A stretch of DNA of 64,000 nucleotides, taken from Caldicellulosiruptor diazotrophicus (GTDB taxonomy: Bacteria; Bacillota; Thermoanaerobacteria; Caldicellulosiruptorales; Caldicellulosiruptoraceae). Each line of letters starts with the position of its first letter. Within the stretch, counting starts at the first letter, position 1. This document shows, in pieces, positions 38,949 through 46,400 of this stretch. The DNA lies in assembly GCF_017347585.1 (NCBI RefSeq), contig NZ_AP024480.1, positions 1 to 64,000 of the forward strand, read 5' to 3'. The notes beneath the pieces were generated by a model. It was not told where the DNA came from. It saw nothing but the letters and a program-made list of their open reading frames with translations, and did no database searches. Both the position numbers and the translations under genes were made by a program.

Positions 38949-39593
38949 ATGTCAGAAAGAGAAATGTTAGAAAAGATTGTCTTAGGCATTGAGGAACTAA
39001 AAAGCGATGTAAAAGAAGTAAAAATTAGACTTGACAGGGTTGAAGAAAGACTTGACAGGGTTGAAGAAAGACTTGACAGGGTTGAAGAAAGACTTGACAG
39101 GGTTGAAGAAAGACTTGACAGGGTTGAAGAAAGGCTTGACAGGGTTGAAGAAAGACTTGACAGGGTTGAAGAAAGACTTGATAAGCTTGAGGAAAGGCTT
39201 GGTAGGGTTGAGGAAAGAGTTGGTGAACTTGAAGTAAAGGTTTATGCTTTGGAAAGAGAAATTTCTACTATCAAAAATGACATCAGAAATATGCAAACAG
39301 AGATGCAGGGTATGCAAGTAGAGATGAAAAATATGCAAACAGAAATTCAAAGCTTAAGACAAGCTGTATTAGAAAATACAGGATGCATAGATACTCTTTT
39401 CAATGCTTTTGGAGGGGTTATGCAATTTAAAGCAGATATAGAGAATTTTAAAGCTGAGATAAACAGATTTAAAGAGGAAGCTTCAACTAAAGTAGAAAAT
39501 CTTGTTGAAGTTACTAACAAAATAAAAGAAGAATATGGTAGACATGACATTGATCTTAGGATTATGAAAGAAAAAATAGGAATTTTAATATAA
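38949..39593 (+). CDS. Repetitive coiled-coil protein
   Basis: The 214-residue protein has no signal peptide and almost no hydrophobic core. From about residue 28 it consists of seven identical heptads LDRVEER, followed by LDKLEER and LGRVEER, then further heptads to the C-terminus: a long, continuous coiled coil. The repeats are encoded by 21-bp DNA units. The ATG at 38949 follows GGAGG (38934-38938). Similar repeat-bearing coiled coils in thermophiles have no known function; scaffold or microfibril roles are only guesses. The repeat number is likely variable between strains. Confidence 0.8.
   Translation: MSEREMLEKIVLGIEELKSDVKEVKIRLDRVEERLDRVEERLDRVEERLDRVEERLDRVEERLDRVEERLDRVEERLDKLEERLGRVEERVGELEVKVYALEREISTIKNDIRNMQTEMQGMQVEMKNMQTEIQSLRQAVLENTGCIDTLFNAFGGVMQFKADIENFKAEINRFKEEASTKVENLVEVTNKIKEEYGRHDIDLRIMKEKIGILI
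39030..39218 (+). repeat. Tandem 21-bp repeat array
   Basis: Seven direct copies of a 21-bp unit starting CTTGACAGGGTTGAAGAAAG run head to tail from 39030 to 39176. They differ by at most one base, and two diverged units follow to 39218. Each unit encodes LDRVEER. The array also holds other frames open, producing an artefactual repeat protein in the +2 frame. Confidence 0.97.
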
Positions 39594-39630
39594 ACTACAT
39601 AAATAAATTGTTTTTGTGTATTACAAGAAA

Positions 39631-39664
39631 AAAAGGGGCAGTTTTGAGATAAAGAGCCCCTTTT
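39631..39664. terminator. Bidirectional terminator, coiled-coil / macro-domain genes
   Basis: AAAAGGGGC (39631-39639) pairs with GCCCCTTTT (39656-39664) around a 16-base loop. The symmetric A and T flanks allow use on both strands of this convergent gap. Confidence 0.85.
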
Positions 39665-39666
39665 AT

Positions 39667-40212
39667 TTATTCTTTTAGTAAATTTTTATAATACTCTTCA
39701 AAATAACCATAAGTTTCATCATCAAACAGGCAAAACACAACCTTTTCAATGCTTGTTTTAATATTGCTTAAAAACTCAATAGCAGTATCAATCAAAATCT
39801 TTGCGCACCTGTCCTTTGGAAATCCAAATATGCCACTTGATACAGCCGGAAATGCTATACTTTTTAAATTATAAAGGTGAGCAAGATACAGGCTATTGTA
39901 GATTGCTTTATGGAGTTTTTCATCCTCATTGCCTTCACCATAGATTGGACCAACAGTATGGATTACAAACTTGCAAGGCAAGCAGTAAGCATTTGTTATA
40001 ACAGCATTTCCTGTTGGCAGAAAGCCAATCTTATTTATAATTTCATCTGATTCTTTTTGTATCTCCTGCCCACCTGCTTTTACAATTGCAAGAGCAACTC
40101 CACCACCGTGGTGCAGGTGGCTGTTTGCCGCATTTACAATCGCATCAACATTTTCTTTTGTGATATCACCTTTTTTGATGGTGATTTTTTGGAAAATTTC
40201 TTTCGTGGACAA
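39667..40212 (-). CDS. Macro-domain ADP-ribose-binding protein (YmdB-like)
   Basis: Macro domains bind ADP-ribose, and many hydrolyse O-acetyl-ADP-ribose or remove ADP-ribose from proteins or nucleic acid. The 181-residue protein has IKKGDITKENVDAIVNAAN (adenine-site Asp and the conserved Asn), HHGGGVALAI, TGNAVITNAYCLP, VIHTVGPIY and FPAVSSGIFGFPKDRCA. Start is TTG at 40212, nine bases after GGGGGGT. The gene after it on the same strand is upstream and small; no TA partner such as DarT is adjacent, so a housekeeping role is more likely. Confidence 0.92.
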   Translation of the reverse strand: MSTKEIFQKITIKKGDITKENVDAIVNAANSHLHHGGGVALAIVKAGGQEIQKESDEIINKIGFLPTGNAVITNAYCLPCKFVIHTVGPIYGEGNEDEKLHKAIYNSLYLAHLYNLKSIAFPAVSSGIFGFPKDRCAKILIDTAIEFLSNIKTSIEKVVFCLFDDETYGYFEEYYKNLLKE

Positions 40213-40262
40213 TTTATTTTTACCCCCCAGATTTCAAAAAATTTTTTTACTGAGTTGGCAAC

Positions 40263-40616
40263 TTAAACTTTGTTTTTGCTTACAATTTCGTCAAACACAG
40301 CTTTTGTGTCAATGCCAAATTTTTCTAAAGAAGAAAGAATGCTCAGACACACGGTAACTTGAGTAAAAAGGCCTGCAGCAAGTAATTTTCCGCAATCTGT
40401 GGTTGGGAAGGAGGAGTATTCGTCCAAATTTCTTTTTATATCTTGTGATACGCTATTGTAAACTTGAACAAGCTCGTCAAACGATTTTTGTTCGGGTGCA
40501 ATCTTTATAAGAGGATTTTTCTTTTTAAAAAGAATTAGAGGTAATACTTTATTATAAATTATTATAAGGCCTATACCAGACAAGAGTCCTAATATGAAAA
40601 TTAAACTAACCTTCAA
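40263..40616 (-). CDS. Small single-membrane-helix protein, unknown
   Basis: The protein of 117 residues begins with a strong hydrophobic helix (VSLIFILGLLSGIGLIIIY), followed by a basic turn and a soluble helical tail containing FDELVQVYNSVSQDIK and AGLFTQVTVCLSILSSLEKF. I use TTG at 40616, since AAAGGA lies nine bases upstream; the frame is open to TTG 40634. I do not recognise a family. It may be co-transcribed with the macro-domain gene 50 bases downstream. Confidence 0.55.
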   Translation of the reverse strand: MKVSLIFILGLLSGIGLIIIYNKVLPLILFKKKNPLIKIAPEQKSFDELVQVYNSVSQDIKRNLDEYSSFPTTDCGKLLAAGLFTQVTVCLSILSSLEKFGIDTKAVFDEIVSKNKV

Positions 40617-40705
40617 GCAATCACATCCTTTCAAAAATTATTATACATCAAATTTATAAAACGTATCAAAAGCTTTAAATGTTACATTTAATTTGCTTCA
40701 CCTGG

Positions 40706-42229
40706 TTAACCAAACTGTGCAAAATTGCACAGCCGTCCCTGTCCCAAGAAACAGGAACTCGCGCCGATTTTCGGTCTCCCCACTTGCCCCAAAACCAATA
40801 TCGATTTCAGGACAGACATGTCACGCAGTACCCTGTCAGGAGAGAGTGGAGTTACCACCGCTACCCTGAGAACTCGCCAGAGATTGTAGTCTCTACTACG
40901 ACTACCCTCGCTTGTTCCATCCAGTGGCTCAGGTAGTCTCCCTGGCTCACTCCCAAGGCTTTGTATCATCCGCATTACATATTCAATCTCCTTATGCTGC
41001 TTCTTCCTTAAACGTACATTCTTCACCGTTTTGCTCACATGCTCTTTTAGTTCTTCCAAACTACTGGTATCAAGCCTGCTAAGAAGTTCCATATAGTTTG
41101 ACGGTATCCTCTCATTTAACCCAAGCCCTCTTCTTGCTATCACATATGCTGCTGCTATATCTTTTGTCACCATAAACTGCGGTGCGTACTTCAAAATACC
41201 TATTACCGATGTATATGCTGGATTAACCTCTATAACTTCTATTCCCTCTCGCTTTGCTAAAAGTTTTACCTTCTTTAAAAGTAACCTGTATCCAAAGTAA
41301 TGCCTTATCCGTCTTGATTTTCTACCTGAAAAGTCTCCTCTTCTTCCCCTGTCCTGTATGTTAAGACTTTCAATCACTATGGCTTTTTGTTTTCCCTTTG
41401 CCATCTGTACTATCCTGTGTGCATACTGCCACCTGTAATACTCCTTCTTGTCAAAGCTGCTATTTTCAAGCTCTGGCATCGGTATCTCACCATATCCCAG
41501 AAGTTGTCCCTGCTCATCTGTTTCTACCCATGCCACATTCTTGGGATATGCGTTCGTGTCTATCCCTATAACTCCATTCGCTCTCGTTATCGTAGGCTTT
41601 GGGAAAACTTCTTCAACAGCAAAGTAGGCATATACTACACCGTTTCTGAGTTTCAGCTGGGCGGAGTAGGGTTCTCCACAAGTACTTATCGCCTGTAGCA
41701 GTTGATTCCTGTCTGTGTACGTTCCGTCTTTCATCTTCCATCCAGGCTGTATCGTCGCATATACGTACTCCCTTTCTCCTACGTTGATTCTGAGTTTGGT
41801 AGAATCCCCATCTATCTCAATCCGTGTATTGAGATTACCTTTCTTGCTCCTGTCCCCTTTTGAATACAGATTCCCCTTCCTTTTCTCCTGCCATTCAATC
41901 TTGAGTTTTTTGTAAGGCTTGCCGTTTATATGCCGCCTCTTGAGTTTTTCAAAAAGCTGCCTGCCACCAAACACAACTTTTCTTGGGTCTTCGCCACTTT
42001 GCTTGCAAGCTTCCAAGATGCTCCTTGCTTTCATTATTGCATCGTCTACATACCTTGAGTTCAAATTGAAAATCCCCTGAAGTTCTCTTTTGAGGGTATT
42101 TCTATCCCAGCCTTCTAAAAGCCTTTTGTATGCAAATCTCATACACGAAGTCCATCTTCTCATAAGGTCTAATACTTGTTTTTTATCTTCGCTACTTTCA
42201 AATATCAGTTTCGCTTGTATAGTTATCAT
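40706..42229 (-). CDS. tnpB: TnpB RNA-guided nuclease-like protein of the IS607 element
   Basis: TnpB proteins are RuvC-like nucleases guided by an RNA from the transposon right end, ancestors of Cas12. The 507-residue protein shows RuvC I GVIGIDTN (Asp224), RuvC II AIVIESLNI (Glu287) and RuvC III VTKDIAAAYVIARRG (Asp357), so the acidic triad is complete. The usual CxxC zinc ribbon between RuvC II and III is not present. ATG at 42229 is chosen over TTG 42268 because GAGGTG lies nine bases upstream; either way it overlaps tnpA. The last 100 residues are basic, atypical and possibly overlap the guide-RNA region. Confidence 0.9.
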   Translation of the reverse strand: MITIQAKLIFESSEDKKQVLDLMRRWTSCMRFAYKRLLEGWDRNTLKRELQGIFNLNSRYVDDAIMKARSILEACKQSGEDPRKVVFGGRQLFEKLKRRHINGKPYKKLKIEWQEKRKGNLYSKGDRSKKGNLNTRIEIDGDSTKLRINVGEREYVYATIQPGWKMKDGTYTDRNQLLQAISTCGEPYSAQLKLRNGVVYAYFAVEEVFPKPTITRANGVIGIDTNAYPKNVAWVETDEQGQLLGYGEIPMPELENSSFDKKEYYRWQYAHRIVQMAKGKQKAIVIESLNIQDRGRRGDFSGRKSRRIRHYFGYRLLLKKVKLLAKREGIEVIEVNPAYTSVIGILKYAPQFMVTKDIAAAYVIARRGLGLNERIPSNYMELLSRLDTSSLEELKEHVSKTVKNVRLRKKQHKEIEYVMRMIQSLGSEPGRLPEPLDGTSEGSRSRDYNLWRVLRVAVVTPLSPDRVLRDMSVLKSILVLGQVGRPKIGASSCFLGQGRLCNFAQFG

Positions 42230-42803
42230 GTTTTTTCGCACCTCTTCTTCCGTAAATCCTTGCTGCAAAAAATGTTACTATCGCTATTAAATCCTCTGCC
42301 AGTTCTTTGTTTATGTCTTCTTCGTTTTCTTGACCGTTTAGCACTATAAGCTCTACTCCATAGCTTTCCATGAAAAATTTGAGATATTCAAACCCAAACC
42401 TTGCAAGTCTGTCAGGATACTCCACTACAACTTTTTCAACTTCTCCTCTCTTAATCTTGTTCAAAAGTTTCAACAGTCCCCTTCTGTTCTCGTTTACCCC
42501 ACTCGCTATCTCAGATATAGTCTCATACTGCCACCCCTGAGAATTGGCATATTCTTCAAGTCTTCTAATCTGATTTTTAAGGTACTCTTCTTGCTTTTTT
42601 GTTGATACCCTTGCATACAAAACAACGGTTGGCTTTGGTTTTTCCTCTATCATACCCAGTAGTTTTTCTATGTCTTCTTTTTTATACCTTCTTCTACCCT
42701 TTGGGGTTCTAACAGGAGTAATTAACCCCTCTTTCTCCCAGTTTATAAGTGTCCTTCGACTGATTGAGTATATTTCTTTTACTTTTTGCATACTTAATAA
42801 CAT
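42198..42803 (-). CDS. tnpA: IS607 family serine recombinase TnpA
   Basis: The 201-residue transposase has an N-terminal MerR-like helix-turn-helix (ISRRTLINWEKEGLI, with RRRYKKEDIEKLL) and a small-serine-recombinase catalytic domain: VVLYARVSTKKQ with nucleophile Ser67, and YPDRLARFGFEY near 130-140 supplying the catalytic Asp-Arg set. This N-terminal HTH order is specific to IS607 and differs from resolvases with C-terminal HTH. AGGTGATGATAG precedes the ATG. The stop lies inside the start region of tnpB, suggesting coupled translation. Confidence 0.93.
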   Translation of the reverse strand: MLLSMQKVKEIYSISRRTLINWEKEGLITPVRTPKGRRRYKKEDIEKLLGMIEEKPKPTVVLYARVSTKKQEEYLKNQIRRLEEYANSQGWQYETISEIASGVNENRRGLLKLLNKIKRGEVEKVVVEYPDRLARFGFEYLKFFMESYGVELIVLNGQENEEDINKELAEDLIAIVTFFAARIYGRRGAKKHDNYTSETDI

Positions 42804-42902
42804 CTATCATCACCTAATTAAAATTATACCTTTCTGCATTATTATCTTCAACTGTTTTAGCCTCCTTTCTCCCTTGATATTTCACTTACCAACTTGCAGT
42901 TT

Positions 42903-43205
42903 TTATGCACTGATTTTCTTTATAGGGACTGTTGTTCTACCGTTTAGTACAAATCTGTCATGCTGAAAAAGCGACTTGAACAAGAAGGGAAGGTCATAGA
43001 ACTTTCTTTGAAGATGAGGCTTGTCTTTGTAATGATGAAGGTAAAACGGTTTTTTGGAACTCTGGACGTATTCAATAAGCCACTCATCGCAAATGGTTCT
43101 TACTCTAACAAGATTTGAATGTATCTCATAACACTTAAAGCCATATTCTTGAGCCAGCCTTGTTGCCTCCTGAAAAAGCCAACCATTCTGGCTCAAAGTT
43201 ATCAT
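42903..43205 (-). CDS. Unrecognised small protein
   Basis: A 100-residue basic, aromatic-rich protein with QEATRLAQEYGFKCYEIHSN, a DEWLIEYV motif, HHYKDKPHLQRKFYDLP and a C-terminal GRTTVPIKKISA. AAAGGAG lies just before the ATG at 43205. Composition is balanced and the frame is free of stops on both sides of a normal gene length, so I treat it as probably real. No family is recognised. It lies 100 bases upstream of the IS607 genes and divergent from the large SLH gene, so it could be a passenger or an old resident. Confidence 0.55.
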   Translation of the reverse strand: MITLSQNGWLFQEATRLAQEYGFKCYEIHSNLVRVRTICDEWLIEYVQSSKKPFYLHHYKDKPHLQRKFYDLPFLFKSLFQHDRFVLNGRTTVPIKKISA

Positions 43206-43368
43206 CACACTCCTTTAAAATCAGTTTTTAGATTTTTTCCACTTTCCTTGTTACCATTTTCCTCTTTTCGATAACCACAAAAAATAATTATATTTCTCAA
43301 TAAAAATTTTCAAAGTTCAATTTTTATGCGAAGTTGTGAAAATAACTTTTGTCACACAAAAATACATA

Positions 43369-43397
43369 TTGACAAATTTTAATAGAATAACTAAAAT
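43369..43397 (+). promoter_or_regulatory. Sigma-A-like promoter of the SLH protein gene
   Basis: TTGACA (43369-43374) and TAAAAT (43392-43397) are separated by 17 bases, 60 bases before the start codon. Confidence 0.65.
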
Positions 43398-43456
43398 GTA
43401 AATTGTATTTTTCATCTTGATAGCAATAAAAACATTTAATGGGAGGTAAACAAAAG

Positions 43457-46400
43457 ATGTATTCTTTCCGCAGAGAAGTTGCAGTAATAGCGATTTTTGC
43501 TTTTATATTTAGCTTTTTCTTCCCGGTTACATTTGTTCAAGCTGCATTTAAAGATGTAAATTCAAACTATTGGGCAAAAGACCTTATCGAAAAGTGGAGC
43601 AATACATATCAGGTTGCAAAAGGATATTCTGACGGCACTTTCAAACCTTCCCAGTGTATAAGCAGAGCTGAGTTTGCTAAGTTTTTAGCCAATATCATTG
43701 GAGAAATTTCTATAGATGCTGGGAGAAATTTTAAGGATGTAAAAAAGACAGATTGGTATTATTCAGCTTTGAATTCACTGTCAAGATATATAACTGGATA
43801 CAACGACCAAACATTAAGACCTAACCAATATATAACAAGAGAAGAGGCAGCTGTCATATGTGCCAGAGTATTTGGGATTGAACAGGTCAATGACAACAAT
43901 GTGCTTTCTGCTTTTAAAGATGCAGATGAGATCTCTTCATGGTCAAGAAATTATGTAGCTGCGCTTGTGCAAAAAAATTATATAAAAGGATACCCAGATG
44001 GGACATTTAAACCCAAAAAGTTTATAACTCGGGCAGAGGCATTGAGTATCTTAGACAATATAATGGGTTTACTTTTACATAAAGAGGGATATTACACTTC
44101 AAAAGAAGTAAAAGGCAATCTTGTTATCAACAAGTCTGGTGTAAGAATAAATGGCTTTTCAGTAAACGGAAATGTAATTATTGCGGAAGGTGTGGGTAGG
44201 GGAAGTGTAAGAATTGAGAATTCCAATATTAATGGCAGCATTATAATTCGCGGTGGCGGTGAACACAGTATAACTTTAGAAAATGTAAAAGCACAAAAGG
44301 TAAGAGTTGACAATATTCAGGCGGCTACAAGAGTTGTAGTTTCAGGAAATTCTAATATTGAAAAAGTAGAAGTAAAAGAAAATGCAATAATAGAGAATTT
44401 GTCAAGGTTACCAATAAAAAGTATTATGATTAGTTCAAATGAATCTTCAAATATTTTTGTTTCTATAAAAGGAAATGCAGAGAGCGTTGAAATTATTTCG
44501 GCAAAGGCAGAAGTTAATATAACTCAAGGGAATATAAATAAGGTTATAATTCAAAACCAAGCAAATTTAAAAGTTGAAACAAACTCGAAAATACAGGAAC
44601 TGACTGTAAATTCGCAGAACGTTAAAATATTGTCACAGGGCATGATCGAAAAAATACAAGTAAATGAAGAGAAGGTATATGTGAATAATAATGAGACCAC
44701 AAAAGGGCAAATAGTTACAGTTATAGAGGGCAAAATGGAAAAAATCCGAAATCAGCTGCAAACTTCAAGTCAGAGTAATGCAAGCAGTACTAGTTCCCCA
44801 ACAACATCAGATAGCATTGCTTCTCTTTCAGAGGGAGGCAGCCAGGCTTCTGTTGGAAGTATAGGAAGCACAACTCTATCTGGCTCTGGACAAACAGGTG
44901 GGACACCTTCTGGCTCAACAGGCAGTTTGCCATCAGGTTCAACAGGTGTGTCAAGCTCAGAAAATATTGCTTCGGTTTCTGTTGACAAGGAGACAATCTT
45001 AGTTGCTCAGGACAATACTGTCAGTGTTACAGTGAAAGATGCTCAGGGCAATCCTCTTTCTGGCAAATTAGTAACGATAGAGGGCAAAAGTAGCTATACA
45101 AATTCAAACGGTGTTGCAACAATTTCACTGAATATTTCTGAGAGCAAAGAATTAATTATAAATGTAGATGGGAAAAACTATGCTGGTCTTTTGTATGCAA
45201 TCAAACCAACAGAAGGTGTTATAAAACTTAAGTTAAAAACAGGTGCTGATATTTATGAAGACCAGTTTAATGTAAAAATTGTGAGGCAATCTTCGCAGTT
45301 TAGCCAAACATATCATGTAAATACAACTGAATTAGGTGTAATTGTGCCAGTAGGAAATGATTACAAAATTTTGGCATGGAAGTATGCCACTGAGAAGGGG
45401 CTTATTTATGCGTTGATTAGCAGTGTAAATGTGGTAAACGGAATGAACAGAATTGTTGTTGACACAACAACATCTGAGTTTGTAAATGCTACTATAAACT
45501 TCTCTTATGGAAACAAAATGTTAACAGATTATGAGTTTTCAGTGGCAAATAGTACTTACAGTGATGTTTTTACAACCGATGATGTAAAAGTAAATCTCCA
45601 GAACAACCAGATAAATATAATTGCAAACAAAGGCACGTACACAATTAAGATTGCAAAGGAGATAAATGGCGAAAAATTGTATTTTGTTAGAACATGCCAG
45701 CTAAATACCTCAGGTGCTACTTTACAGTTTGCTTTTACCTCACTTAAAAAATTAACATTTACATTTAATGGATTGTCGAACTTAACTTCTGTTGCAGAGA
45801 GCGTGTATGTAAAGCTAAATAACCAAAGATATCAATTGTCTGATGATTTGAGTGTATATTTGCCCAAAGGAACATATACCTTAGATGCGGTTGAGGTAGA
45901 AACTTTTGATACTAATAATTCTCATTTAAAGTACACTTTTGCTGTGGATGAAAATAGATTACCTTTGTCAATTGATCTTACTTTACCTGATGAAGAAGTT
46001 ACCAAACAGGTAGATTTTAACATAAACGAAAATGAAAGTGACTTGGTTGTTTGTAATATAAATGATGAAAGAATAACCGGCTTAAAATCAGGATCTGTTG
46101 CTGTTTTGTACGAAAATATAAAAACACACAGTGGTTACAGCTTAGATGTTGTAATAGATGATGCATATCCTAATTTCCTTGGATTTGAGATACCTTATGG
46201 TACAAACATAACATTACAGGGTGCTGCCCAGGACCGTCCTCTTAGCGTATTAGCAACAAAAATATTAGAAAATAAAGTTTGCGCGACTTTATTCTATGTA
46301 CCCAGTGATACAACAGATGGCAACTATAATATAATGATTCAGAAAGATTTAGGACCACTTTATGAAAATCTTGTCTTAGAAAAGAGTTATTCTTTTGAAA

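Larger units (their letters stand above)
40706..42803 (-). mobile_element. IS607-type insertion sequence (minimum extent)
   Basis: A serine-recombinase tnpA overlaps a tnpB, both on the minus strand, the IS607 arrangement. Only the coding span is certain. IS607 elements lack terminal inverted repeats, so ends must be set by comparison with an empty site. An 8-bp-stem hairpin (CTGTGCAA and TTGCACAG, 40715-40732) lies at the tnpB end, where the right end and a guide-type RNA are expected. Both coding frames look intact, so it may be active. Confidence 0.85.

Noticed and set aside
39030..39176. Direct repeats resembling a CRISPR array
   Set aside because: The 21-bp units abut each other with no spacers and encode an in-frame heptad, so this is a coding tandem repeat.
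39031..39237. Open frame reading TGLKKDL repeats in another frame of the coiled-coil gene
   Set aside because: It is kept open only because a 21-bp repeat is a multiple of three; it has no start signal or codon logic of its own.
40679..40936. Plus-strand frames over the IS607 genes
   Set aside because: They run antisense to tnpB, which has intact RuvC motifs and an RBS.
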